From NCBI RefSeq assembly GCF_019393635.1, contig NC_057862.1, positions 414,026,669 through 414,090,668 on the forward strand: a stretch of 64,000 bases of DNA, written 5' to 3'. The DNA is from Dromiciops gliroides (Eukaryota; Chordata; Mammalia; Microbiotheria; Microbiotheriidae). Made by a program: the position numbers and the translations under genes. This document shows positions 23,690-34,724 of this stretch, in pieces (within the stretch, counting starts at the first letter, position 1; every line of letters begins with the position of its first letter). The notes beneath the pieces were generated by a model. It was given only the letters and a program-made list of their open reading frames with translations, was not told the DNA's origin and made no database searches.

Positions 23690-23875
23690 CAGGAAGGCAG
23701 AAAATCAGTGCAATGTAAGGGAGAGAACAAAAGCCTATGAGTCCAAAGATCAGAATTCGAGTCCTATCCTGGGAGGTGACACACTAAATATGTCATAAAT
23801 ATGTAATCTTGGGTAAGCAATTACCCTCTCTGCGCTTTAGCAATCATTTCTGGCTCTGAAATTTTATGATTGACA
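23690..23875 (+). mobile_element. MIR-type fragment
   Basis: 'gatcagaattcgagtcctat', 'taatcttgggtaagcaatta' and 'ctctctgcgctttagcaatc' follow MIR order but are strongly diverged. Confidence 0.5.
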
Positions 23876-24239
23876 TCTCCCTAATGGCACCCAATTTTTT
23901 AAAAAATCCATGATGCTTTTAGGAAATATGCCATTAGTATTTCATTCCTATGTGTTAAATATTTCTTCTTTCAGTATTTCTTCTCCTCATTATAAATTAA
24001 CTAGAAACCCTAATGCAAATTTGATATCATGGGTTTTACTGAGCTTTGGTGGAATGCATGAACTGGGATATAGTTTTTGGAAGGGTAGACCTTATTCAGA
24101 AGAATCAAGAAAAGTAAAATGTAGGGAAGAGGGGAATTAACATTATATTTATTTATTTTGCATTTTATTATTATAATATTCTGTCCTATTATCCTATAAT
24201 TTTATTATTATTTAAATAATAAATATTTATTATGAGGAT
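23876..24239. other. AT-rich unassigned DNA
   Basis: Ends in a TTATTA-rich stretch (24,140-24,235). No gene or confident repeat. Confidence 0.35.
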
Positions 24240-25060
24240 TTGCTTGTATGAAAAAATACAGGAACCAGAAGGAGGGAGAAAGATGGGGAATATCTGAAGA
24301 GTAACAGAGAAAGAAACAGAATTGTAATATTCTACAGACCGCTAGGACAGAGAGGAAATAAATGAGGAATTTAGGAAACAGATCATAAGCCTGCCACACT
24401 GGCATGATATAATAGTGATGGGGGACTTGAATGATCTAGATATCTAATGGAATCTTCTCTTTGACAAAATCAGATCTTGTCTTGCTTCAAATGTAATTTC
24501 ATCCTTTAAAAGGTGGAGGAACAATGAAGGGAAAAGCTGTCATGTATCTGAATCTGACCAGCAGGAAAAAAACTAGGTGCTGTCATGAGAATTATGGAAA
24601 CCTTGGAGAAAGATTGGGTAGACTGTGAGTGAACACTCCATCTTAGAATCTGCATTAAAGAAGGAGTGCAAAGCCAGTCCTAGTATGGCATGTGCCCTTG
24701 ATTTGGGGAGAGCAGATTTCAAAGGATGGAGAGAAAGGTTAGGCAAGAATCCATGGACAAAAATTCCAAGGGGGAAGTCAGACCAGATAGGAGAGGTTGC
24801 TTTCATGAAAGAAGTTCTAAAGAAACAAAGAGAAGGGGATCCAGTGAGGAAGGAAGTGTGGAGTTGTCTGAAGATGCCAATGTGGATTTACAAGAAACTC
24901 ATTGACCAAATCAGACAAAAAAGTCTAGAAGATGGAAAGTAAGGGCAGATGATGGAAGATGAATATGAGACTCTGGTGGAGTACTGTGCGTATGGTACCC
25001 AGCGTACTAAAGATGCTTGGCAATGAAAAGGTCAACCAAAATTGTTTTATTTTGAACTAT
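24240..25060 (+). mobile_element. CR1/L3-type LINE, endonuclease and linker coding fragment
   Basis: Around 24,320-24,450 the plus strand reads like 'IVxFYRPLG..' and then 'VMGDLNDLDI', matching the YRPP and GDFNxPDI motifs of the CR1-family APE endonuclease. From 24,625 an open frame of 105 codons continues as CALDLGRADFKGWRERLGKN..PW, close to the ADFxLFRxLLGxxPW linker that follows the endonuclease in CR1 ORF2. The reverse transcriptase does not follow here. A homologous decayed copy lies at 47,430-48,180. Confidence 0.6.
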
Positions 25061-25545
25061 ATCAGGGGAGAGAGGAGGGCATAATGATAATGAACAGTAC
25101 TCCACTTTTTTTTCAATTGATCTTACTTCATGACACTGTATTTTATGTTACTACTTCCTCATTTTCTCCCCAGCTACCCTGTTGCCCAGAGCAAAGACCA
25201 TGCCTTTGAGGATTTAACTCTCTAAGTTCTGGAATGGCTGCCCTAGGGCCCCCAAGGTCCTGATTGGCGAGTGCCTCCTGTGCAGCTCTCTTTATCAGGC
25301 TGGCTACTCCAGCCACATTTCACTCTCCTCATCTACCATCTTCTCCACAGCTGCTTTGCAGCTGTACATGTAGCAAATACCATTACCCCCCTTTCCCACC
25401 CCTAATTTCCTGTTTGAGAAACTGCTACTGTTACTGCTACTGGAAGGATATGTCCACTCACTATGGTTCCATTCACTAGCACAGGTTACTTTACTAATCA
25501 AAATACCTTTTCCTATTCACCACTTCCTTCTCCTTATTCCTCCAA
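25061..25545. other. Pyrimidine-rich unassigned DNA, possible L2 body
   Basis: Phrases such as 'tctttatcaggctggctact' resemble L2, and an L2 3' end follows directly at 25,546, but the match is weak. Confidence 0.35.
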
Positions 25546-25690
25546 CCATTAGAATGTTCATTTCCCTGAGGACAAGGATTTTATTAGCTTTTGCTTTTGT
25601 TTTGCAAGCACTTACCACAGTTACTGGCATTTTGAAAACATTTAATAAATGTTTCATTCATTTGTTCATTCATTCATTCATTCACTTATT
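25546..25690 (+). mobile_element. L2 3' end
   Basis: 'ccctgaggacaaggatttta', 'cagttactggcattttg', 'tttaataaatgtttcattca' and a TTCA/TTCATT-rich tail form the usual end of L2. Confidence 0.6.
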
Positions 25691-25804
25691 CATTCAACAG
25701 AGAGAATACAGAACTGCCCCATCCTTGTTTTCCTCCTGTATTTTTCCACCAAGAAGAACTGCTTTTGGACTTGAGAGGGGAAAAATGGTTAATAGGGAAT
25801 CAAC

Positions 25805-25975
25805 AAGGCAGCTAGGTGGCACAGTGGATAATGCACTGGCCCTGGATTCAGGAGAACCTGAGTTCAAATCTGACCTCAGACACTTGACATTTACTAGATG
25901 TGTGATCCCGGGCAAGTCACTCAACCCTCATTGCCCCACAAATAAATAAACAAACAAACAAATAAATAAATGAAA
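25805..25975 (+). mobile_element. Marsupial CORE-SINE, short type
   Basis: GGCAGCTAGGTGGCACAGTG head through CORE TGTGTGATCCCGGGCAAG, with an AAATAAATAAACAAACAAAC tail. Target-site duplication 'agggaatcaa' lies on each side. Confidence 0.92.
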
Positions 25976-26129
25976 TAAATTAGGGAATCAATATATAAGA
26001 TAGGTAGAGAGACAGAAAATATCCAGCACCAGTTCTCCATATCAGTTCTTGGCCATTTCCAAACCATGCTATTGGGTGTATATCTTTGCCATCTAACATA
26101 TCTTTATATGTTGTCTTTTCCCATAAGAG

Positions 26130-26378
26130 GGGCAATGAGGTGGTGCAGTAGACAGAGTACTGGGCCTGGAATCAGGAAGATCTGAGTTCAAATCTGGCCT
26201 TAGATACTTACCAGCTGTGTGACCCTGGGCAAGTCACTTAATCCAATTTGCCTCAGTTTCCTCATATGTAAAATGAGCTGGAGAAGGAAAAGGTAAACCA
26301 CTCTAGTCTCTTTCCAAGAAAACCCCAAATGGGGTCACGAAGAGGAAGACATGACTGATTAATAACAACAACAACATC
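26130..26378 (+). mobile_element. MAR1-type SINE, full length
   Basis: 'ggggcaatgaggtggtgcag', 'ggaatcaggaagatctgagt', CORE, 'gagctggagaaggaaaagg', 'aaccccaaatggggtcacga' and an AACAACAACAAC tail. It is a good full-length reference copy of the long SINE type. Confidence 0.9.
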
Positions 26379-26520
26379 TCCCATAAAAGCATGACTTCCT
26401 GGAGAACAGGGACTTTCTCAATTCTTTGTATTTCTATCCTTAGCATTTAGCACAGTGACTGGCACTTAGTAAGCTCTTCATACTCATACATTCAATCAGT
26501 TGGTCAATTAGTCATTCACC
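26379..26520 (+). mobile_element. L2 3' end
   Basis: 'ctggagaacagggactttct', 'tatccttagcatttagcaca', 'gtgactggcacttagtaag'. Confidence 0.6.
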
Positions 26521-26579
26521 TAGTTGTCCAGGATAAATTAAACTCTGCAGGCCCTAATAAACTACATTGCTCAATACTC

Positions 26580-26845
26580 AACGAATTGCTATTATAAAAA
26601 TGGAGTCAATGTCAGTAAGTTTTTCCCCCCAGGACCATGGAGAATCAAGAAAGGTGCCACAAGACTGGAAAAGGCCAAACATCGAAACTATTTTTTTAAG
26701 GGAAGAGTCTGGGCCAGTGATCTTAACTTTAATTCATGGTAAAATCCTATGATGTGTTATTCAAAAGATGGTTAGTGAATGCCTGAAAAATCAATTAGTG
26801 ACTACAAAAAAAAGCCAGTACTGAATCAATGAGAATAGATCATTA
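26580..26845 (+). mobile_element. CR1/L3-type LINE, reverse transcriptase fragment
   Basis: The plus frame reads VPQDWKRPNIETIFL and then HGKIL, matching the VPxDWKxANVxPIFKK...PGKILE opening of CR1 reverse transcriptase. It stops within about 60 codons. Confidence 0.7.
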
Positions 26846-26849
26846 AAGA

Positions 26850-27110
26850 ATAACAATACTAGCTGAAAATTATATAATGCTTCGTGTTTGCAAAGTGCTT
26901 TTTATACATGATCTTATTTGAGTCTTTCAACAACTTTGTAAAGTAGGTACTGAAGGTTTTATTATCAACTCCATTTTATAGGTGAAGAAACTGAGGTTTA
27001 AAAATGAAGTTCCTTGCCCACAATCACACACAGCTCATGTTAAAGTTAGGCCTTGAACTCAGTCAGATCTTCCTTACTCTAAAGCTATTATCTTACGCTG
27101 CCTCTGTAAT
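26850..27110 (-). mobile_element. MIR, antisense
   Basis: 'tgtttgcaaagtgcttttta', 'aggtgaagaaactgaggttt', 'cacacagctcatg' and 'gctattatcttacgctgcc'. Confidence 0.7.
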
Positions 27111-27164
27111 CTAAACCCTTCTCTTCTTCAGACTGGACTGATTATTAGATGGGTAGATTAGGCA

Positions 27165-27350
27165 AATGCTGTATCTATCTCTATCTAAATCTCTTTCTTT
27201 CTCTCTCTTTATCTATATCTATAATATCTACATCTATATCTATAAATGTATCATTATTTATATCTATATAAAAAGTTTATTCAACAAATTCTCATATTTT
27301 TATCTATTTCTTTATTATTTTATGTCTATATCTATCATATTTTTCTTGTG
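27165..27350. repeat. (TATC)n-type AT-rich microsatellite
   Basis: Degenerate CTATCTATAT units with CT-rich patches. Confidence 0.75.
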
Positions 27351-27369
27351 TACAAGATGTAGAAATATG

Positions 27370-28270
27370 GGTTCGTGCAGGGTAGAGTCAGAGCCTAAAG
27401 AATAGTCGCTCATGGTACAATATCATTGAAGTATGAAGTTAATCTCTGGTGCATTACCACTGGAATCTATGCTTGACCATGTGATATTGAATGTTTTTAT
27501 GAAAGACTAGTCTAACACTGACGAATGTGAGCCCCCACCATCTGAATGTCAGATATGTAACATCTTCCATCTTTCCCAGGGTTCTTCAGGATCCTTGCGG
27601 TGTTTGGGGGGTATGTAGGCTTTCTATCCCCGCACCAATGATGTTACCCCCAAGTGTAGGAGTAGATCTCCTGCACTACAGTCCCATTTAACTGCAAACT
27701 GTCAGATTAGTTTATAAAAAGAAATATTTATTTTAAAAGGTATCTTCTCCCTGTTTGTACCATATCAGTCTCTGGGGATCAGGTTTATTGTTCAGTTTGG
27801 TTCCTGGAGACCACAGTCCCAGTTTCAAATCTAACTTTCCCCTGTATCTCTCCCCATCTCAGATCTTGAGTCCCAGACATCTTGGTTTCTCCTGGTTTCT
27901 CACTGGGTAGGCTGGCTTCACCCATCCAGCCTATAATACTGTCTCCAAGGTCACCATGGCTCCAACTCCCAGGGCCAGTGCAGAGATCATCTCTTGCACA
28001 TCAAACTGAGGACAAATGACACAGAACAGAAACAAACACCCCCAGACCAATTTATCAAAACTGGGGTAAAAGAGAAGTAGGCAATCTGTATCTTCCCTCT
28101 TGGTTCTGTTCATGTCACCCATACTGTAAGTGAACTGGGATCCTGATCCTCTGGACACAGCAAGAAAGATAAAGACTAGCTCAGTTTGGATAGTATTCCA
28201 GTTGTTCCGCTATGCAGCCAATCAAAAGAGGCTGCTCACCCCCATATGATAGGGTAATTCAGGGAAGTAA
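27370..28270 (-). mobile_element. Possible old LTR/ERV fragment
   Basis: Not an L1, L2 or SINE. Read on the minus strand it has two AATAAA-type signals (near 27,790 and 27,735), followed some 110 bases later by 'tggtgcggggatagaaagc', which could be a decayed primer-binding region. No long terminal direct repeat partner is visible in the window. A 75-codon minus frame (27,931-28,158) has no recognisable domain. LTR origin is inference. Confidence 0.3.
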
Positions 28271-28279
28271 AATACCTCA

Positions 28280-28660
28280 AACTTAGGCAATCTTATCCTT
28301 GGAAAAAGGCAGAAGGGGTCTGCTTATCAAATTTACAAGGAACATCAAGCTAGAAGGGAGAGTGAACATATCGGATGTTGGTGTTAGGCTCCAAAAGGAT
28401 CTCTATTAGCTAGAACAGTGGATCAAATGCAAGAAGAATAAATAGGGAAAAGTGTCAAGTATTAAAAGTGGGTTAAAAACTCAATTTCATAAACTATAAG
28501 CTATGAATTTTTCCTTCTCTAGATATCATCAGACAAAGGCTAAAAGACCACTATGCCTGGTGTGCTCTAGAGGAGATCCTCAATAAGTTGTGGGAAGCAG
28601 AATACTAGATGATCTCTGGTTCCATTCAGTTCTGAAATTCTGCAATCCTGCAATACAGAC
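28280..28660 (+). mobile_element. CR1/L3-type LINE 3' end
   Basis: 'gttaggctccaaaaggatct', 'agtgtcaagtattaaaagtg' and the closing 'ctagatgatctctggttcca', 'ttctgaaattctgcaatcc' match the 3' end of L3/CR1 LINEs. Confidence 0.65.
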
Positions 28661-29399
28661 TCATTTTATAAGATGGAAGTACCTCTAGTAGGGTTCTCAC
28701 AGTAAGGTCCAAGACCCTAGTATGGATTTATCAAGTCCTACACCTTGAAAGGGGAGGGCAATGAGGGGCAAGTATCACACAGTGGCTTAAAATTCTCTCA
28801 AAATGTGTGGCAAAGATAATCTAAGGATGAAAAGGGGAGCTAGCAGCACCAAAGAGGTGACTTTTGAAGACCTTTGCCAAGGGCCAGCTCTGCTCATTCT
28901 CATTTCTCCCCTTCTATGGAATTGGGGAGTAAAGGAGGAGTGAGTTTGTTTAATAAGAAGAGAAGGGTGAAAGAAGGCCTATGGAGACAAAGCTATCCCT
29001 TTGTGTCTCCAAATATTAAAAGTCTTCCTTCAACTTCCTAAGGACCTGGTCTATCTTTTTACTTTTGATCCAGGAGTTCCTCCTCAAGCCTTAAGATGTC
29101 AGGGCACTTTCAGGGAGGGCTGGTCTCTTCTGCTCCACATGTCCAGCAAGCCAAAGGGACTTAGCTCAGGGGGTCACTCTACCAGTCTGTTTGTTTTTTT
29201 TTTCCAACTCTTCCCACCCCTCCTATTTCCTGTGTTGTTATAGAACCCCACTTAGGTCTATGGGAGAGTCATCTTCATTTCTCACTGAAAACTGCAGGCC
29301 TGGTTGATGCTGTTTGCTTACCACTACAAATTAAAGGGAAGCATTGATGGAGGGATAATACAATAACAAAATATGGGGGAAATGAAGAGCTTACAGGGA
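28661..29399. other. Unassigned intergenic DNA
   Basis: No confident gene or repeat. The 80-codon plus frame at 29,001-29,243 is proline- and leucine-rich without a domain. Confidence 0.35.
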
Positions 29400-29775
29400 T
29401 CACAAATTTAGAGCTGGGAGAAGTCACGTAAAGTCATTGAATCCAACTTCATTTTATAGATGAGGAAGGGGAGGGAAGGGAAGGGAAGGGAAGAGAAAGG
29501 AGGCAAGGAAAGAAACATTTATTAAGTGACTACTAAGTACAAGGTGCTGTATCAAATGCTTTGCAAGTTTCTCATTTGTTCCTCCCCAAAATCCTGTGAG
29601 GTAGGTGCTATTATTATACCTAGGTTACAGTTGAAGAAACTGAGTTCCAGAGAGAATAAGTGATTTGACTGGAGTCATATAGTTAAGAAAGTGACTGTGT
29701 TAGGATTAGAACACAGGTCTTGCTGGTTCCAAGTTCAATGCTTTGTCCAGTCTATCACACTGTCTACATACCCTC
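29400..29775 (-). mobile_element. Two antisense MIR-type fragments around a (GGGAA)n run
   Basis: 29,400-29,465 is the '..gagctgggag..attttatagatgagg' type. 29,466-29,500 is a GGGAA repeat. 29,515-29,770 is an antisense MIR (attaagtgactactaagtac, gaagaaactgagttccagag, tctatcacactgtcta). Confidence 0.65.
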
Positions 29776-30120
29776 AATGTCAACTATAGCCATGCTTAGC
29801 TTAGTTTGCTCTTCCTTTTTGCCACATCTTATCTGCAGAATGTCCATTAAGTCCATCAGCTAGGAGAACCAGATGAGGCAAAGCTGGTTTATGTCAGTCT
29901 TCCAGAAGCTGCTGACCTTCGACTTTAGCTCTGACTAGTGGATTCTAGGGCCTGGGACAAGAACCTTTTTACTACATTGGAGTGCATGCTTGTTTCAGAT
30001 TTCACTAGACCTACTAACCATGGACCTGAAGATATCCTGCCACTTCTTCCCTGCCCCCAGTCCTACCTCCCCATCCAACCCCTATCCCATACAAAAATAC
30101 ACTGACACACAAAGTTCATT
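29776..30120. other. Unassigned intergenic DNA
   Basis: No supported feature. Confidence 0.35.
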
Positions 30121-31110
30121 TATCTTCCAAGTTTTAATTCATCCTCTTTAGCCTCTCAACTCCTTCTGTATCCTAAAAATCTTCGCACCCCCCTGTACCT
30201 CCCCCTTCTCTCTCTCATCTCTTTCTCTCTGTCTCTCTCAGTCTCTGTCCCTCTCTCTCTGTTTTTCTCTCCTTCTCTCTCTCTCTCTCTCCCTTCTATC
30301 CTGCTATCTCTATTCCTGATGAACATGTCTAATCACATCAGATATTTTCCTTCTCATTAAACTTTTAGTGATGCCCTATTTTTTCTAGGATCATATATAA
30401 ACTCCTTTGTTTACCATTTAAATCTCTCTCTTTTTTTGGTAGGGCTATGAGGGTTAAGTGACTTGCCCAAGGTCACACAGCTAGTAAGTATCTGAGTGTC
30501 TGAGGCCAGATTTGAACTGAGGTCCTCCTGAATCCAGGGCAGGTGTTTTATCCACTGCGCTGCCCAGCTGCCCCCTAAATCTCTTAATCACCTGGACCCT
30601 TCCTACCTTTCTGATCTTTTTACACTTTGCAAAGAGGTGAGCTCTTTGTATTCTGAGATCCAGCCATCCTGGCCTGTTGTGTTGCACACTCTATCCTCTG
30701 CCTCCATGCCTTTGCATTAGCTGGTTCCCCATTCCTAGGATATATCTCCTCTTCGCCTCCACTTCTTAGAATGTCTTGCTACCTTCAAGTCTCAGTTTAA
30801 GCACCCCTATTTACATGAAGCCATTCTTGATTCTACTCCACCTCCAGATAACCCCCATTTTCAGTGCCCTACCTCCCAAAACAGGCTTATATTCGTTTTG
30901 TATATATTATACATTTGTGTGCAGATGTGTATCATATATCATGTGTATACACGCACACATACATGATATATAGATATAGCTATATATACAGAAATTCATG
31001 ATGCCTCTCTCCTAATAATGTAAGATCTTTGAGGGCCGAGACCTTTTCACTTTTTTGTATCCCCACAAGGCCTAGCCTACAGATGTTTAACAAATGCTGG
31101 ATAAGTGATA
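30121..31110 (+). mobile_element. L2 3' end with nested SINE and microsatellites
   Basis: L2 3' order: 'aaacttttagtgatgcccta', 'tcctaccttt', 'catgcctttgcattagctgg', 'tcaagtctcagtttaagcac', 'atgaagccattcttgattct' and 'gagggccgagaccttttcac'. A CT-rich tract lies at 30,200-30,295, a TATA/CA tract at 30,900-30,990 and an antisense SINE at 30,432-30,575. Confidence 0.7.
30432..30575 (-). mobile_element. Marsupial CORE-SINE, short type, antisense
   Basis: Reverse of the short SINE: T-rich tail end, 'gggttaagtgacttgcccaa', 'cacacagctagtaagtatc', then 'tgcccagctgcccc'. Flanked by 'taaatctct' on both sides. Confidence 0.9.
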
Positions 31111-31129
31111 GATTGACTAAAGCAAATCC

Positions 31130-31779
31130 TTAAGTAGATTACTGTGACTGGGTGTTTCTGGTGCTTATTCAGCCCTGTCCTACACTGACACTGACCCTGC
31201 AGCACCAGGCCCAGACAATAGGCCTTCACAGCTTCCTCCCTGAGCCCAGCTGTCCCTTCCAGAGAAAGGTTTTGCTCCCACATTGAAGATCTTTTCTGGT
31301 TCTGATTCTGTGGCCCTAATGGTCAGCCTCTCACTCCCCTTTCATTGCCTGTGTTGAAAGGACAGACTCCCTCTACAGCCAAGGACAGCGTATGGGTTGG
31401 CTCTTCCTTCAACTATTATTTCCAAGTTCTATGGGCAGATGATTCTTGTCCTCTACTATTCCCATGGAAGTGTCCCAGGCCCTTCAGTGAGAATTTTTTT
31501 TTCTTAACCATATGTAAATATTAAGAAAATACTTTCCCTACCCCTGGGCAGAAGCCAACAAGGCAGTGCACAGAGGAACTTGCAGAGGAAAGATGGAAGG
31601 GGATCAGGAAAGGAGGGGGCAGGGAAGTGAGAGCAATTTCTGTCCCTGAAGAACATTTTCCTGTGGATATGTTTGGCTTTTATATTTTATAGTTAATTTA
31701 TTTATCTGACCACTTGGGAAGAAGTGGAAGGGGGAGTGCAATTTTATGAGCTGGGGACTGAATCAAAAACAATAGCACA
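31130..31779. other. Unassigned intergenic DNA
   Basis: Mixed, GC-moderate unique sequence with no supported feature. Confidence 0.35.
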
Positions 31780-32160
31780 TTTAGGTCCTTTAATTTTTTT
31801 TTGTTCCTGGAGATTTATTTTGTTTTATTATATCTGACAGCAGTCAACAACAGCAAGTAGCCCAGCCCAGCTCGGAGCTCCCTGCACAGAATGGTTTGTA
31901 TTCTCTGTACACAGGGCAGACATTTTTCACTCCATACATCATTTCAAACTTGTGGCATTGATTCCAAAAAGTAACATACATAACCTTGTTCTCCAGTCAC
32001 AATTCCTTTAACGCCAGCCCTGCCAATGGGTGTTTGGGTGCAGTCACACGTACATTTTTAGATTTATTTTAAAGGAGGTGAGTGTGTGATTGGTGGTAGC
32101 AAGGCACATAGGGAAGCATGCATTTTGAGTTTTCATTTTTTTTTTAATAAAAATGAACGT
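31780..32160. promoter_or_regulatory. Candidate conserved non-coding element
   Basis: No repeat landmarks. A run of balanced-composition sequence (cagcagtcaacaacagcaag, ctcggagctccctgcacaga, cacacgtacatttttagat) between AT-rich edges, with surviving CpGs. It stands out from the surrounding MIR/L2 debris. Confidence 0.4.
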
Positions 32161-32425
32161 TTAGGTCAGAGTATGTGAATGAGTTGGAGGTGGGAGAAGG
32201 GGGACTATTGCCCCAGCCTGGGCAAGATGAGGAGACCTAATTTTTTTTAAAAGGAGGCAAATGCCCATGAAACATGCTAATTTTTTTACAAATATTCATT
32301 ATTTTTGTTTGCATTTGTGATTTCATCTGTATAAGAAGCTCTCCAATGAGAAGACTTACTCTACTATTGCAGCTCTGCAATTTAGTATTAGAAATGCCAG
32401 GAGTAATAATAAGAATCATAATAAT
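32161..32425. other. Unassigned intergenic DNA
   Basis: AT-rich unique sequence with TGCTAATTTTTTTAC and TTCATTATTTT cores. It may be the flank of the preceding candidate element. Confidence 0.35.
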
Positions 32426-32895
32426 TGTTAACATTTGTATGGCACTTTGAGTTTTACAAAATGCTTTATATAGACAATCTCATTTGAGTCTCACAATTTG
32501 AGGCTGGGAGATAGATGTTATTATCTCCATTTTACAGAAAATTGTTTAAGAAGAGGTAAGTTTTTTAGCATCTCAGACAGTAATGCACTTCCAACCCAAT
32601 CATAGATCTAGTGCTGGAAGGAACCTCACAGGTCATCAAGTTCAACCTCTTCATTTTACAGAGGAGGAAACTGAGGCCAAGGAAGAGTGCCCAAGGGCTC
32701 ATAGGTAGTGTCAGAGATGGAATCTGAGCCCAAATCCTGTGACACTAGAATGAAGGTGCTTTGCACAAGGGCATAATGCTTCCTTATCTATAAAATGGGT
32801 TTAGTAATGCCTATAAAGCCTACTTCATGGGGGGTGAAGATCAAATGAGATAAGGCGTATAAAGTGTGTGAAACCTTCAAGTAATATGTATTATA
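32426..32895 (-). mobile_element. MIR-type SINE cluster
   Basis: 32,430-32,575 is antisense MIR. 32,595-32,760 is a second antisense piece (tagatctagtgctggaagga, gaggaggaaactgaggccaa). 32,780-32,895 is a sense MIR 3' half (taaaatgggtttagtaatgc, gatcaaatgagataaggcg). Confidence 0.6.
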
Positions 32896-33165
32896 GCTGT
32901 GTATGCACATAGGCATATGCATATATACACATGTGCATGCACACAATATAGTGTATATATGCATATATTGTGAATATATTGCACATACATGTGCATTGCA
33001 TATAAATGCACATACATGCATATTGTATGACACACTATATATAGGTGTATATATGTGCATATATTATGTGAATGTATGGGTTATGTGTACATCATATATC
33101 ATGCATATGACATGTATTTAACACATACTATTGTGTATATAGCTTATGCATAGTACATATATTTG
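32896..33165. repeat. TATG/CATA microsatellite
   Basis: Degenerate GCATATATAC/TGCATA units for about 270 bases. Both strands are nearly equivalent, which produces long Ile/His/Tyr artefact frames. Confidence 0.85.
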
Positions 33166-33171
33166 TTATTC

Positions 33172-33570
33172 ATTCATTTTAGGTAGTGGCCAACTCTTTG
33201 TGACCTTATTTGGAGTTTCTTGACAAAAATACTACAGTGGGGGCAGCTAGGTGGTGCACTGGATAGATTACCAGTCCTAGAGTCAGGAGGACCTGAGTTC
33301 AAATCCGGCCTCAGACATTTAACACTTGCTAGCTGTGTGACCCTGGGCAAGTCACTTAACCCCAATTGCCTCACCAAAAAATACTACAGTTGTTTGCTAT
33401 TTTCTTCTCCAGCTCATTTTGCGGATTAGGAAACTAAGGCAAACAGGGTTAAGTGACTTGCCCAGGGTTGCACAGCTAGTAAGAGTCTGAGGCCAGATTT
33501 GAACTCAAGAAGATGAGTCTTCCTGAATGTAGACCTGATACTCTATCCAGTGTGCCATTCAAACCTAGGT
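33172..33570 (-). mobile_element. MAR1-type SINE, antisense, split by a younger SINE
   Basis: Left part 33,172-33,238 (ccaactctttgtgaccttat, tttcttgacaaaaatac). Right part 33,391-33,570 (tttgctattttcttctccag, aggcaaacagggttaagtga, tttgaactcaagaagatgag). Confidence 0.85.
33239..33380 (+). mobile_element. Marsupial CORE-SINE nested in MAR1-type SINE
   Basis: Complete short-type copy flanked by a perfect 'aaaaatactacagt' duplication (33,225-33,238 and 33,377-33,390). The head is 'ggtggtgcactggatagatt' and the B box and CORE are near-consensus. Confidence 0.95.
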
Positions 33571-33596
33571 CTTTTCTGATTTCAAATCTGGTGATA

Positions 33597-33730
33597 CACA
33601 GTGGATAGAGCACCGGCCCTGGAGTCAGGAGTACCTGAGTTCAAATCCGGCCTCAGACACTTAACACTTACTAGCTGTGTGACCCTGGGCAAGTCACTTA
33701 ACCCTCATTGCCTCACTAAAAAAAAATCTG
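33597..33730 (+). mobile_element. 5'-truncated marsupial CORE-SINE
   Basis: Begins at 'cagtggatagagcaccggcc' and ends in poly(A). Flanked by 'aaatctggtgataca' on both sides, so truncation occurred on insertion. Confidence 0.92.
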
Positions 33731-33739
33731 GTGATACAA

Positions 33740-33885
33740 TGATAATTTTTTTAAGTGCCTGCCCTAAAGGACTCGAGAGGGTAAAGGTCATAAGGATTAG
33801 GTGGCTTCCTAAGGATACATGAATAGTAAGTGACTGACCTGAAACTAACACTAGAAATTAGTATTCCAAGTCTCTTTACTTGTAA
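33740..33885 (-). mobile_element. MIR-type fragment
   Basis: Weak antisense CORE-SINE pattern (gggtaaaggtcataaggatt, ttcctaaggatacatgaata). Confidence 0.35.
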
Positions 33886-33889
33886 CAAT

Positions 33890-34690
33890 TATCCTTCCAT
33901 ACACTCAGGTTCAAAATCTTAGCCATAGATTTGACTTCTCATTTTCCCTTACCCCACATAGCCAACCAGTTGCCAAGCCTTGTCAATTCTATCTCTTACA
34001 TCTGCCCCACTGTCTCTACTCATATAACCATCACCTTTCCCATCATCTCTTTCCTGTATTCTTATAATAGTCTCCTATCTGGTCCTCCTACTTCTAGTCT
34101 CTCCCCTTTGCTATTATTCACCTCTCCACTGCTATCTCAGTGTGCCTCCTAAGGCACGGATCTGACCAAGTTACTCCCTTGTTCACTAAACTCAAGCAGC
34201 TTCTTATTACCTCAAGGATCAATCTATCAACAAGCATTTATTAAGCACGTGCTATATATGTGCCAAAAATTGTTCTAGGCCCTGTAGATACAAAAACAAA
34301 AAAAATTATCCCTGATCTTTAGGAACTTACATTCTGTCAAATGCAAGGGCCTCTGCTGTGGCTTTCCAAACCCTACAGAATTTGACCCCAAAATCGCTTT
34401 ACAGACTCATTAAATGAATCTCCTTCACATACTATAAATTCTGCCACACTGGCTTTCTTTCTATTCCTCATACATGATGCTCTATCTCCCATCCCTCTGC
34501 CTTTGCATTCTCCATGCCTGGAATGCATTTCTGTCTCTTAGAATCTCTGGTTCCTTTCAAAGTTCATCACGAATATCACCTTCTACATGATGCCTTTGCA
34601 GATTGTCCAGCATTCACTTGTAGCATCCCCACCATCCCCAAATTAACCTGTATTTATTTTATGTATATTTACATATTCTCATAGTTAAGT
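33890..34690 (+). mobile_element. L2 3' half
   Basis: 'ggcacggatctgaccaagtt', 'actccc', 'ctcaagcagcttcttattac', 'aaatgaatctccttcacata', 'ctttgcattctccatgcctg' and 'acatgatgcctttgcagatt' give the L2 3' order. It is interrupted at about 34,210-34,350 by a fragment with 'caacaagcatttattaagc' and 'ggaacttacattctgtc'. Confidence 0.7.
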
Positions 34691-34724
34691 ATAAAAGAAC
34701 ATAAAAATATTGTTGTTGTTGTTA

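Noticed and set aside
25554-25949. 131-codon plus-strand frame, longest in the window
   Set aside because: Spans an L2 3' end and a SINE; the C-terminal part is the recurrent SINE translation seen at many sites.
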